From Armigeres subalbatus (taxonomy: Eukaryota; Arthropoda; Insecta; Diptera; Culicidae), in contig NC_085141.1 in assembly GCF_024139115.2 (NCBI RefSeq), forward strand, positions 45,505,065 through 45,569,064: 64,000 nucleotides of DNA. The letters run 5' to 3'. Positions within the stretch are counted from its first letter, which is position 1. The number at the start of each line of letters is the position of its first letter. Below the pieces are notes generated by a model. The model saw only the letters and a list, made by a program, of their open reading frames with translations. It did no database searches and was not told the origin of the DNA. The position numbers were made by a program, and so were the translations under genes. This document shows, in pieces, positions 22,709 through 34,715 of the stretch.

Positions 22709-24566
22709 CATTTTTATGTATCAAAATGAATACCAAATGTCATTTTGTATACATAATTTATTTTATGATTGTTTAGGTAGTTTGTTTTGGAAATATTTTT
22801 TTCAAATTAAAAAATGATCAATTCGAATCAGTTGAAGTTACTATTCTTGGACCAGTTGTAGTTTATAAACTAATCCAGATAGTCAACTCTGTTTTGCCAG
22901 GTGACTTACCCATCAATTCATTCAATTCAGATCAATTCAGTTGACAAATTCGATTAGATCTTCAATGAACTTTTTTGCAGACTTAGTGAAACATGACAGC
23001 ACAGCATGTATAAAATAAATAAAAGTTTTCCCCAAGTACACCATGGGTTCTTAATGAAGAAATTTTGCTTTTAATAAACATTGGGAATTGGCTTCCCAGA
23101 ACAAAATAGCACTGATCTTTGAACTGCACCTAAAGAATCCTCTTGGAATTTGGGATAAAATCATCGCACGTTAAAAATTTTAATTACTATATAATAAAAG
23201 AGCAATTAAATAATAAAGTTTTTTATCTACTGCTCATCTTTCACTCAGATCTGTCAGCATTTTATCGTAAAATTCCAGCACAATTCCCGTTCCCATTTTC
23301 GTGCAGGGAGCCCATGATTTCAGAAAAATTATAGACGCCTGATCGAAAAACAGACAACATCCCCATCGGTTCGGATCAGTTGACTTCGAAACAGGCTTCC
23401 GCATCAGGGGAATATGGAGCGTAGCAGGAAGCACATAAACAAGTCTTATAACGGATCAAAACACACCAAAGAAGGCGATGAACCAAATCCAATAGAGCTA
23501 TCGCATAGTTGCCAGCAAATCCACCATACGCGGTTTTCAGACAGCAGTCAATGCGGTCCAAGGTCGAAAGATAGGATCGGGAAAGGAATCGAAACTCGTG
23601 CCGTAGCACATTATGGCACGAATAAACATAAACTAACGTAGAATATCGGAAGTCAAAACACCCGTTTCCGCACCTTAGTCGCCTTTCGCGCTTGACTTCA
23701 ACGGTGGCATGCGAGCAAACGGTTGAGCTGAGGAAAAGTAACTACAACAACACTTCAACAAAGTCTGCTTAACAAAAAACTGAAAGCGGAGGCATCCGAG
23801 CAAATAATGATCATTGAGAATGAAAAGGGGCCCTACAATATAAATAACGACCAGATAAGTCCTGCCCGGAAGGTAGGCAACGAGGCCCAACCGACGAAAG
23901 AACGGCAATGAATCAAGCAAATGTACGCCATTCTCACCGAGCAACAAAAACAATATTAAGCCGAGCCGCAATTTCGATGATGGGAATAATGTGAGCAAAA
24001 TAATAATTTCATTTGTTTGTGTAGTCGATGATGGCTGGGAAATGGTCGGTTGGCTTCCGAGCAGCCCAGCAGCGAACGAACAAAAAAGTAACGGAATGGG
24101 AAGGAAAGTTTTTCCTCCGTCTGCTCCCGAGCGGATTCTTCTCTGCTGACTGACTGACGAGGGCTACCACCGAGCGTTGCCGTTGATTGCGCTGGACGTT
24201 AGAGCAGTGGCGGGCAATCGAACAAATACAGGACCTAAAAAGCTTTCATGTTTGTTTTTGGCGTTCTTGTTCTGAATCCATGAAGATCCACTCCCTGGGA
24301 GCAATATATCATTTCAACCGACCTCGCGCTGTTGCAGATCACGAGTTTGAAAATAATGTACATACTTCAGACAAAATCCTCACCATGTACTTTTTCAGCC
24401 CGCTGCTGCTATATAAATCTTACCAAGGGCTCTTTTTTTCTTTAAGCAAAATGAATCAATGTGACTTCGTTGCACGAAAAGCATAACACACCGCGAGACT
24501 TTGTGTGAAGAATGTGAAATTTGTCGAAATTGAAAACATTTTTAAACAAAATGTTCAATACCGTTC
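22709..24566. other. Spacer with GC-richer segment 23.3-24.25 kb
   Basis: Between 23300 and 24250 the base composition is higher in GC and a few frames of 60-107 codons exist on both strands (for example minus 23998-23675 and 23609-23376, plus 23414-23641). No domain, signal peptide or splice-site pair is convincing. This could be host regulatory DNA or an old coding remnant. Confidence 0.35.
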
Positions 24567-24574
24567 TGCTAGCG

Positions 24575-27500
24575 CAGCGGTTCTCAACCTTTTCCTTGAT
24601 AGGTACCCCTTCGAACTTTAACATTCATTGAGGTGCCTACTATTGTTTTTCGCTGTAAATGAAAATATGTAAGCACATAAGACATATGGAAAACGAACGC
24701 AATATATGGCTCTCCGAAATGTTATATGAAATCTTCGTTATTCTGTGAAACTTTTCAATTCAAAATAAGTTTATACATCAAGCATCCTATAAGACTTTGA
24801 TGACCTTCGTGAAAGTAGCCTTTCGAGCCTCTTAATAGACCGTTTGAAGCCTATCAAAATGACGCTTTAGAGCCTCTATAAAGGAGGCTTCTTCCGCTGC
24901 TTGCGAGAAGGCTTCCAAGCCTCTTGAAAGGATGTTTCCAAATCTCTTGAAAGAAGGCTTCCGAGCCTCTTAAAAGGAGGCTTCCGAGCCTCTTGAAAGA
25001 AGGCTTCCGAGACTCTTGAAAGGAGGCTTCCGAGCCTCTTGAAAGGAGGCTTCCGAGCCTCTTGAAAGAAAGCTTCCGAGCCTCTTGAAAGAAGGCTTCC
25101 GAGACTCTTAAAAGGAGGCTTCCGAGCCTCTTGAAAGGAGGCTTCTGAGCCTCTTGAAAGGAGGCTTCCGAGCCTCTTGAAAGGAGGCTTCCGAGCCTCT
25201 TGAAAGGAGGCTTCCGAGCCTCTTGAAAGGAGGCTTCCGAGCCTCTTGAAAGGAGGCTTCCGAGCCTCTTGAAAGGAGGCTTCCGAGCCTCTTGAAAGGA
25301 GACTTCCGAGCCTCTTGAAAGGAGACTTCCGAGCCTCTTGAAAGGAGGCTTCCGAGCCTCTTGAAAGGAGGCTTCCGAGCCTCTTGAAAGGAGGCTTCCG
25401 AGCCTCTTGAAAGGAGGCTTCCGAGCCTCTTGAAAGGAGGCTTCCGAGCCTCTTGAAAGGAGACTCCAAGCCTCTTGGAAGGAGACTTCCGAGCCTCTTG
25501 AAAGGAGACTTGAGCCTCTTGAAAGGAGACTCTGAGCCTCTTGAAAGGAGGCTTCAGAGCCTCTTGAAAGGGGGATTCCGAGCCTCTTGAAAGGAGGCTT
25601 GTGAGCCTCTTGAAAGGGGGCTTCTGAGCCTCTTGAAAGGAGGCTTCTGAGCCTCTTGAAAGGAGGCTTCTGAGCCTCTTGAAAGGAGGCTTCTGAGCCT
25701 CTTGAAAGGAGGCTCTGAGCCTCTTGAAAGGAGGCTTCCAGCCTCTTGAAAGGAGGCTTCTGAGCCTCTTGAAAGGAGGCTTCTGAGCCTCTTGAAAGGA
25801 GGCTTCTGAGCCTCTTGAAAGGAGGCTTCCTGAGCCTCTTGAAAGGAGGCTTCTGAGCCTCTTGAAAGGAGGCTTCGAGCCTCTTGAAAGGAGGCTTCTG
25901 AGCCTCTTGAAAGGAGGCTACTGAGCCTCTTGAAAGGAGGCTTCCGAGCCTCTTGAAAGGAGGCTCTGAGCCTCTTGAAAGGAGGCTTCCTGAGCCTCTT
26001 GAAAGGAGGCTTCCGAGCCTCTTGAAAGGAGGCTTCTGAGCCTCTTGAAAGGAGGCTTCCAGCCTCTTGAAAGGAGGCTTCTGAGCCTCTTGAAAGGAGG
26101 CTTCTGAGGCCTCTTGAAAGGAGGCTCTGAGCCTCTTGAAAGGAGGCTTCTGAGCCTCTTGAAAGGAGGCTTGAGCCTCTTGAAAGGAGGCTTCTGAGCC
26201 TCTTGAAAGGAGGCTTCTGAGCCTCTTGAAAGGAGGCTTCTGAGCCTCTTGAAAGGAGGCTCTGAGCCTCTTGAAAGGAGGCTTCCGAGCCTCTTGAAAG
26301 GAGGCTTCTGAGCCTCTTGAAAGGAGGCTTCTGAGCCTCTTGAAAGGAGGCTTCTGAGCCTCTTGAAAGGAGGCCTGAGCCTCTTGAAAGGAGGCTCTGA
26401 GCCTCTTGAAAGGAGGCTTCTGAGCCTCTTGAAAGGAGGCTTCTGAGCCTCTTGAAAGGAGGCTTGAGCCTCTTGAAAGGAGGCTTGAGCCTCTTGAAAG
26501 GAGGCTTCGAGCCTCTTGAAAGGAGGCTCTGAGCCTCTTGAAAGGAGGCTTCTGAGCCTCTTGAAAGGAGGCTTCTGAGCCTCTTGAAAGGAGGCTTCTG
26601 AGCCTCTTGAAAGGAGGCTTCCTGAGCCTCTTGAAAGGAGGCTTCTGGAGCCTCTTGAAAGGAGGCTCTGAGCCTCTTGAAAGGAGGCTTCTGAGCCTCT
26701 TGAAAGGAGGCTTCCTGAGCCTCTTGAAAGGAGGCTCTGAGCCTCTTGAAAGGAGGCTCTGAGTCTCTTGAAAGGAGGCTTCTGAGCCTTCTTGAAAGGA
26801 GGCTCTGAGCCTTCTGAAAGGAGGCTCTCGAGCCTTCTGAAAGGAGGCTTCCGAGCCTCTTGAAAGGAGGCTTCCGAGCCTCTTGAAAGGAGGCTTCCGA
26901 GCCTCTTGAAAGGAGGCTTCCGAGCCTCTTGAAAGGAGGCTTCTTCCGCTGCTTGCGAGAAGGCTTCCGAGCCTCTTGAAAGGATGTTTCCAAATCTCTT
27001 GAAAGAAGGCGGCCAAGCCTTTTGAAGAAGGCTTTTGAGCCTCTTGTAAGAAAGCTTCCGAGCCTCTTGAAAGTAGACTTCCGAGCCCCTCGAAAGGAGG
27101 CTTCCAAGCCTCTTGAAAGAAGGCTTCCGAGCCTCTTGAAAGAAGGCTTCCGAGCCTCTCGAAAGAAGGCTTCCGAGCCTCTTGAAAGAAGGCTTCCGAA
27201 CTTCTTGAAAGAAGGCTTCTGAGCCTCTTGAAAGAAGGCTTCCGAGCCTCTTGAAAGAAGGTTTCCAAGCCTCTTGTAAGAAGGCGTAGGAGCCTCTTGA
27301 AAGGAGACTTCCAAGTCTCTTTAAAGGAGGCTTCCGAGCCTTCTGAAAAAAGGCTTTTGAGTCTCTTGAAAGGAGGCTTCCGAGCCTCTTGGAAGGAGGC
27401 TTCTTCCGCTGCTTGCGAGAAGGCTTCCAAGCCTCTTGAAAGGATGTTTCCAAATCTCTTGAAAGGAGGCTTCCGAGCCTCTTGAAAGAAGGCTTCCGAG

Positions 27501-29351
27501 ACTCTTGAAAGGAGGCTTCCGAGCCTCTTGAAAGGAGGCTTCCGAGCCTCTTGAAAGGAGGCTTCCGAGCCTCTTGAAAGAAAGCTTCCGAGCCTCTTGA
27601 AAGAAGGCTTCCGAGACTCTGAAAAGGAGGCTTCCGAGCCTCTTGAAAGGAGGCTTCCGAGCCTCTTGAAAGGAGGCTTCCGAGCCTCTTGAAAGGAGGC
27701 TTCCGAGCCTCTTGAAAGGAGGCTTCCGAGCCTCTTGAAAGGAGGCTTCCGAGCCTCTTGAAAGGAGACTTCCGAGCCTCTTGAAAGGAGACTTCCGAGC
27801 CTCTTGAAAGGAGACTTCCGAGCCTCTTGAAAGGAGGCTTCCGAGCCTCTTGAAAGGAGGCTTCCGAGCCTCTTGAAAGGAGGCTTCCGAGCCTCTTGAA
27901 AGGAGGCTACTGAGCCTCTTGAAAGGAGGCCACTGAGCCTCTTGAAAGGAGGCTTCCGAGCCTCTTGAAAGGATGCTTCCGAGCCTCTTGAAAGGAGGCT
28001 TCGGAGCATTTTGAAAGTAGGCTTCTGAGGCATTTGGAAGGAGGCTTCAGAGCCTCTTGAATGGAGGCTTCTGAGCCTCTTGGAAGGAGGCTTCCGAGCC
28101 TCTTGAAAGGAGGCTTCCGAGTCTCTTGACAGGAGGCTTTCGAGCCTTTTGACAGGAGGCATCCGAGCCTCTTGAAAGGAGGCTTCCGAGCCTCTTAAAA
28201 GGAGGCTTCTGAGCCTCTTGAAAAGAGGCTTCCGAGCCTCTTGAAAGGAGGCGTTCGAGCCTCTTGAATGGAGGCTTCCGTGCCTATTGAAAGGAGGTTT
28301 CGAGCCTCTTGGAAAGAGGCTTCTAAGCCTCTTGTAAGGAGGCCTCTAAGCCTCTTGAAAGGAGGCTTCTGAGACTCTTGGAAGGAGGCCTGAGCCTCTT
28401 GAAAGGAGGCTTCTGAGCCTCTTGAAAGGAGGCTTCCTGAGCCTCTTGCATGGAGGCTTCCGAGCCTCTTGAAAGGAGGCTTCCGAGCCTCTTGAAAGGA
28501 GGCTTCTGAGCCTCTTGAAAGGAGGCTTCCTGAGCCTCTTGAAAGGAGGCTTCTGAGCCTCTTGAAAGGAGGCTTCCTGAGTCTCTTGAAAGGAGGCTTC
28601 CAGGCCTCTTGAAAGGAGGCTTCTGAGCCTCTTGAAAGGAGGCTTCTGAGCCTCTTGAAAGGAGGCTTCTGAGCCTCTTGAAAGGAGGCTTCCGAGCCTC
28701 TTGAAAGGAGGCTTGAGCCTCTTGAAAGGAGGCTTCCTGAGCCTCTTGAAAGGAGGCTTGAGCCTCTTGAAAGGAGGCTTCCAGAGCCTCTTGAAAGGAG
28801 GCTTCCGAGCCTCTTGAAAGGAGGCTTCCGAGCCTCTTGAAAGGAGGCTTCCGAGCCTCTTGAAAGGAGGCTTCCGAGCCTCTTGAAAGGAGGCTTCCGA
28901 GCCTCTTGAAAGGAGGCTTCCGAGCCTCTTGAAAGGAGGCTTCCGAGCCTCTAGGAAGGAGGCTTTCGATCCTTTTGAAAGAAGGGATCCGAGTCTCTTG
29001 AAAGGAGGCTACCTAGCTAACGAGTTTTTTTAGAAATTTAGAATAGTCTAGATTCTAGATTTTAGTCACTAAACTTTTTGTTCTCTTATTTTTTGTTGCA
29101 CAGACATTTATACACTATGCTGGTTGAAGTGGACAGGATTCAATAGGTTTTGATTTTACTGACCGTCATGCATATTATGTTTTACAAAGGTTTGGAATCT
29201 AAAAATATATAAATATTGAAACAATATCAATAAGTTTTTTTTTTTGAATTGTAATATGTACCTCCGTCATAATGCATTTTGGTTCGAAATACCCCCTGGG
29301 GGCAGCAAAGGTACCCCCAGCGGTTCATGCACCCCAGGTTGAGAACCGCTG
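24575..29351. mobile_element. hAT-type non-autonomous element, 4.8 kb, carrying satellite B
   Basis: The ends are perfect 16-bp inverted repeats, CAGCGGTTCTCAACCT (24575-24590) and its inverse (29336-29351). They are flanked by a perfect 8-bp target duplication, TGCTAGCG (24567-24574 and 29352-29359). Subterminal GGTACC-containing blocks are also loosely inverted between the ends. A CAGNGGTTCTCAA-type TIR with an 8-bp TSD is diagnostic of the hAT superfamily. There is no transposase. Between about 24850 and 29015 the element consists of the 24-bp satellite. About 260 bp of non-repeat sequence remains on the left and 320 bp on the right. Confidence 0.9.
24850..29015. repeat. 24-bp satellite array B inside the hAT element
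   Basis: The unit is made of AAAGGAGGCTTC followed by CGAGCCTCTTGA. GAGGCT and AGCCTC form a 6-bp stem around TCCG, so each unit can fold. Zones differ. CCGAG-type units of regular 24 bp dominate 24950-25500, 26840-28200 and 28790-28970. CTGAG-type units with frequent 1-3 base length changes dominate 25540-26830 and 28340-28790. A distinct block starting TTCTTCCGCTGCTTGCGAGA occurs three times (24889, 26941, 27401). Open frames cross much of the array on the minus strand (for example 28162-24854), reading as LGSLLSRGSEASFQEARKPP-like repeats. I do not regard these as genes. Confidence 0.93.
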
Positions 29352-29407
29352 TGCTAGCGCAATACGGCCAACAAAAGTATAATATTTGAACTAACGTAAA
29401 TGCCTTT

Positions 29408-29444
29408 CATAAAACGAGTTTAGTACTATTCGATTTAATTTCAC
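29408..29444 (+). repeat. Dispersed repeat RepA, short end fragment
   Basis: AAAACGAGTTTAGTACTATT followed by a TTTAATTTCAC block matches the outer arm of RepA only. It lies 50 bp beyond the hAT target duplication. Confidence 0.5.
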
Positions 29445-31068
29445 AGAACATTGTATGATGATTAAATGAAATAAACCCAAAAATACCCAATTCAGCTTCT
29501 AATAAATCAGCCGGAAGCTAAGTAAAAGTTCATTTAATCTTCTTACAATGTTCTGTAAAATTGTTCAGTAGCATACCAACTGCCGTTTTTGCAATTCTGA
29601 GCTCAATCGAGCAATCAGAACCAGTTTCCAGATCGAATGAGTGATGGAGGTGTATTTTCCTATATATTTTGGCTGAACTCCCCATACAAACTTCAAATCA
29701 ATTGCGCCAGCTCATGCAACAAGCGATTGGGCTGAAATTTGGAGAGATTGATTTTTTCACCCAAAGACACAATCCTGGGGGTTGCCCCGTGGAATTCGAC
29801 AACATTTTTTTCTCCCCATACTAAGTTGGGCCAGTCTAATGTGCATGAGCCACCGAATACCAAATAGATATTTTTTTTATTTTCCCGACGACTAAAACAC
29901 GCACTGTACTTACTTGCTCGATGGCTGCTGCAAACTCTTATTGGAGCCTTTACCTAATTTACCAAATACCGAAAAAGTGCTTCACGTGTGGAGCGGTCTG
30001 CAAAATTTACCCTATGTTTATTAAAAATCGGGAAAACGTTAGTCTAGCCTTGAAAAACAGCACTTTTCGAATTTTTGTTTTAAATTTTAAAAATACTTCA
30101 AAAAATTTGGGTTCTTTGGAAAAGTTAAATAAAATATAGAATGGATCGAGCAAATAAAAATTGTTGACGGAAAATGTCAATTATATGGAATAAAAATAAG
30201 TTTTGAATATAGACAATCTGTGTTCATGAAACTACCACAATCGGGAATTCAGAAAATTGCCATTTTTGTTCAAAGTTAGTCATAAAACTTCAATTATGTA
30301 AATTGTCTAGTTATCGGCCACTGTGCCCGCATCGTGGAATGACCATTCATTGGATGGCCAACGACCGAAGGATGATGGTCTCTGTGGTAACGGAAACTTT
30401 TTCGGCCTCTTTTGCCGCGTGGGACCTAAGCAAATAAAGACGGACGTTCGGTTCAATGGTGTGCGGAATATGAATACGACTTTACGTGGCAATTGGCGCC
30501 TTCAATAACACAAACAGCACCGCCACGCACACGACAGGGTCGTGCGGATGGAATATTATTGTGGCGAATCGTAGAACGTGACCATCAATCTAACTGTCAA
30601 AGCTTATTTTATTGGGGAGTTATTAGGATCTAATCCTTTTAACAAATTCCTTGGCGCGCTCCCGCAAGGCCACAAAGCTCCAAACAGGAGGAAGGAAGTG
30701 AAACAAGTGCTTTGCGTGTCTGTTTCCGGAGTCTGGGGATAATATTTCTCCTTCGTTACCTTTTCTCCGATTTATTTACGGTTGTCAGATTTTGAGGTTT
30801 TCATTTGCGGTAGGAAAATTTATGACTCAAATCCAATTGTAGAACGTTTTGAGGGGTCACTTTTTCTAATCTGGCTTATGAAATTGTCGTTTGTCGGAAT
30901 ATGTTAACGCAGGCGTAGGCGTTTATTTTATTTCATAGTAAAAGTAAAAATATGTGCCATGCTCAAGACGCCGTTTGTTCAATGGTAGTGAGTAGGATTA
31001 ATAAATCATTAATAAAACAAAGAAAACAAATTACAGAAGATAGTCTCTTGGTATATTGCTGAACATTG

Positions 31069-31087
31069 CCCCCCCCCCCCCCCCCCC
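31069..31087 (+). repeat. 19-base poly-C tract
   Basis: An uninterrupted run of 19 C is followed by AACCCCCACCACCCC. The G-rich strand could form a quadruplex and the C-rich strand an i-motif. Length is likely to vary and to be error-prone in sequencing. Confidence 0.9.
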
Positions 31088-32597
31088 AACCCCCACCACC
31101 CCTGTTATTACTTGTCTCACCGTATATTTTGCAAATTACAAAGCAATCATAACTGGTCATTATTGTCTTGATACCGATGAAGTATTCAATAATAATTTCG
31201 TTATTTCAAACAACAGTTCGAATGCTACCGTGTTTGATTTATGCTTCTGTATTTTGTAGTTAAGTTGTGCATGTGATTCCAAGTATACGCTTCTTATTTT
31301 CTTTTGCTTCGGTTATGTTGAACATACTGTTATTGAACCAAATGGTGCTTACCAAAAATAAATAAATCCTGCTGGAATTACAAAAAAATCCATACAACCT
31401 ACAAAGCCATAGGTCAATCACATGCAATTTTGGATTTGAACGCCAACTTGTTATCTAAACGCAAATCCACCCGGCTTTGGCAGGAAATCCCGTCTTCCGA
31501 CTAATCGAATATTGCGGGCAACTGAAAGCTCTTCGGACCCAGGAGATCTCACCGCAACCCAGCAGAACTGGACTCTGGACCGGCAGCAGGGATAGAAAAA
31601 ATATATGCAAAAACTTTTCCGGCACAAACTTTTCTCGACATAAACCCCTTTTCCTATTTCTCGGCTAGATGTTTCGGATGTTTCCATTTTCCAGCGAACG
31701 AACGAATGGTCCTCAATCTTCTTTTCGGCTAGTGTGAAATGAGATTTGAATATCAAACTTTTCCCAGCAATAAATTCGTTTGGCATACGGCCGCCCTTCC
31801 ATTAGTGAAGCTGATTTACACAGAACAGGGTTCAGCTCAGGCAGCAAATAAGAGGAAAAAATTGGGAAAACTTTTCACCGCAGTTAGAGATCGAATTACG
31901 ATGGAGCGGCAATGACGGCAGCTCGAGGTCATGAAATCAACCGCCCATTACTAATTTCAAAGTAATTTCAAAATTGACTCTCCATAAAGAATTATAAATT
32001 TTCCAAAAAGGATTATGATATTTTCAGTATAATTTACCGAAGATAAAATTATAATTATTATATCTGTCTTGTTTATTACATCGAATATATGTCCGTTATG
32101 GTCAAGTTTCTGCTGTAAAAGGTTTTTCTCCTAAATTAAAGTTCAAACCTTTCCGATCATTATTTCAGCTTCCCAATTCCAAAAGCTGATCATAGCTTCT
32201 GCCCGAGTAATAATCACTTTTGACGTCAGTAACCAGCATCAATTATCAGTTCTTATACAATAGACAACTCAAGAACAAATTGAAAAGTTTGGATATATCC
32301 AAATAAGTAAATAAAATCGGCGATAACAGCATTATTACTACAATTTTCATGACCAAATAAAAAAATATCTCAAAACAAAATACCGCCAATCTTTGCTAAA
32401 AAATATGTAAAAAATAATTGTTTGAAACTTACTGAAAGTTATTGACTATTCTTGTTCGAAGTAGTTTCTGTGTCAGTTGATGAAAATGTGTTGCCAAAGA
32501 ATTGTATACAACGCTGACATATACCAAAGGACGAAGTATTAAATTCAAAATATTGGTTAAGCGTGACAAACTTGTTTCTCTTGATCGGGCAAGGTGA

Positions 32598-32688
32598 AGG
32601 GGCCTCCACTGACCGTGCGGCTACAAAGCAAGCCCATGCTGAAGGTGGGTTCAACTCCTGCAAGGCGGCAATGTCCCAGAAGAAGGTC
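32598..32688 (+). mobile_element. Internally deleted relic of the tRNA-derived SINE
   Basis: A start like GGGGCCTCCACTGACCGTGCGG (split box A region) and GCTACAAAGCAAGCCCATGC match the SINE at 34418. It then jumps to a 3' end like that SINE's (GGCGGCAATGTCCCAGAAGA). The middle is missing and the box B copy is damaged (GGTTCAACTCC). Confidence 0.6.
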
Positions 32689-34090
32689 AAGAGCTTTGGC
32701 TAAAGTTGTTCTGCTATAATGGCAAAATCATGTTCTTGTCGAGTTCTTGTCTAGGCCGGTCGGCAGAGAAACAACATCTAGCGATAGCGGGAAAAAGGTG
32801 CCGTTTCTGGAAATCAAGCATTTTTTACGTATTTCTATCAATGACAAACATTCCAACATTAGATGAAAAATGTATCGATAGCTTTTCATTTTGAGATAAT
32901 TCTTCTAAATTTCTCACGATTACACTATAGGACATCCCCATATAAAGTAGTGTCCAAAACTACCAAAAGGCCAAATTCCTATTTGGGCATGTACACCTAT
33001 ATTTTTATAATCAGAACGGTTTTGACATTTTAGATTTTTTAGAGAGGAGAGGGGGACGTTCAAACTGGCTATAATACTTACTTTTTTTGGGAAAACTGAC
33101 AGCTTTGTCATATTTTCATCTCAAAAGTAATGGGTCATTCCATACCAAGTGACCGAACCACTTGTAATCGACTTACACCAATTTTTATCAAATTTTGTGG
33201 ATTTGTTTATCTACCGATTATATGTGAAAATCCAAATTTATTTGATGATTGGACAACCCCTCGGCAAATGCGAGCACCCCCATTTTTGACGATTTGTAAA
33301 AACCATATTTTTGAACGACTCATATCTCGAACAGTTTTAAAGCTACAAATAACTTCTTTTTATGCATTTTGAAGAGAATTCTTCAAACTTTTTGAGAAAA
33401 ATATCGATTTTTAGTAGAAGTGTTGCCATCTGCATTGTTTTTGCGTTTTAAGTATAAAATTGTATTTTTCTGCCAATTAGTATATTTTTATTTGGAAAAT
33501 AACACCAGCATCGTGTTCTCCAGAGAATTTTGCATAAGAAACACTTGAAACCCCAAGGTACTATGAGCCGTTCTCGAGTTATAGAGTTTTGAATGTAATA
33601 TGATTCATATGGTGCCTATCAATCCCATAAGATTTTGTTATGCATACCCAACCTTTATCCTTTTTGCTAGAGTGTTTTTATAAAATTGCCAAGAATTCCA
33701 ATATATTGTTTTCTTAAAATAAATTGTAAAACATGTAACATTGAATAGAAAATAATGTACTTGGCAACGTAGTCACTTTGGAAACAATAACTTTTTTTGT
33801 ATTGTTGTAAACTATTACTCACATAGGTACTATAGTATTTCACCTGCTATGGAAAGTTTTTTTTTTAAATTTTATAGATCATTAATTAATTTCAAAAGCT
33901 TTCGGCTCATATGCTGTTAAGCGTTACAGAGCCGAAATCTTTTTTTTTTACTATTTTATTCTTACAAAATAACGTTCGGATTAAGTGCACTGAAAGACTC
34001 GTTTTTTAATCATAGAAACAAACATTTTCTTAAAAACAGCAAAAAAAGACATACGAAAGGCAATTATGACAGAAGAAACGATATGATTAT

Positions 34091-34417
34091 CTAAAAAAAA
34101 CCTGATTCATTTACCTTGCGGGAATGCATTTCTCGTGCATTTCGAAAATAGTATTTTGACCATATGTTTCGAGCCCATAGTCCGAACCAGTCAAATTTGA
34201 ATAGGAAACAATGGGACAGGATTTCCCGTAAAATGCAACATGTTGTGAGCAAATCGGTTAAGGGCAAGTGCCTAAAAAGTGGATGAAACTTTTCTGCGTA
34301 CACACACACAAACAGACATCACCTCAATTTGTCAAGCTGAGTCGATTGGTATACAACACTATGGATCCCCGGGCCTTCTATAAAAAGTTTGTTTTCGAAG
34401 CGAACATATAGCCTTTA
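34091..34417. repeat. Dispersed repeat RepB, left part (split by the SINE)
   Basis: Contains GAGCCCATAGTCCGAACCAG, GGGACAGGATTTCC, AAATCGGTTAAGGGCAAGTG and a CACACACAAACAGACATCACC segment, then GAGTCGATTGGTATACAACA and TATAAAAAGTTTG. It matches 49480-50250 and, inverted, 38870-39165. It continues after the SINE at 34728 with GTACGCTTAGTGTACGAGAA. Confidence 0.7.
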
Positions 34418-34715
34418 GGGGCCCTCCTTAGCCGTGCGGTAAGACGCTTGACTACAAAGCAAGAATATGCTGAGGGTGGCTGGGTTCGATTCCCGGTGCC
34501 GATCTAGGCAATTTTCGGTTTGAAAATTGTCTCGACTTCCCTGGGCATAAAAGTGTCATAGTGTTAGCCTCATGATATACGAATGCAAAAATGGTAACTT
34601 TGCTTAGAAACCTCGCAGTTAATAACTGTGGAAGTGCTTAATGAACACTAAGCTGCGAAGCGGCTCTGTCCCAGTGTGGGGATGTAATGCCAATAAAAAG
34701 AAGAAGAAGAAGAAG
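34418..34715 (+). mobile_element. tRNA-derived SINE (Feilai-like) with 12-bp TSD
   Basis: The tRNA-related head has a box A-like TTAGCCGTGCGGTAAG and a box B GGTTCGATTCCC about 55 bp later. An unrelated body follows, with a tail of GAA triplets (34698-34715). The perfect 12-bp duplication ATATAGCCTTTA borders it (34406-34417 and 34716-34727). It is transcribed by RNA polymerase III if active and would depend on a LINE partner. The same family is at 44398-45165 (split) and 32598-32688 (relic). Confidence 0.88.

Larger units (their letters stand above)
29360..33129. other. Spacer with small repeat fragments
   Basis: Contents: a RepA fragment (29408-29444); a one-armed stretch at about 29640-29842 with GTTGGGCCAGTCTAA at its end, distantly like the 2204-3092 element; a poly-C tract (31069-31087); and a SINE relic (32598-32688). 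Frames at 31451-31786 (minus, 111 codons) and elsewhere have no recognisable domain. No host gene is supported. Confidence 0.4.

Noticed and set aside
24854..28162. 1102-codon minus-strand frame across satellite B as a protein gene
   Set aside because: Units of variable length shift the frame, yet it stays open because all three minus-strand frames of the unit lack stops. The array lies inside a non-autonomous transposon.
24850..29015. A CRISPR-like array
   Set aside because: Units are contiguous without unique spacers, and the surroundings are eukaryotic transposon DNA.
34425..34505. A functional tRNA gene at the SINE head
   Set aside because: The promoter boxes belong to a SINE with a GAA-rich tail and a target duplication; there is no acceptor stem.
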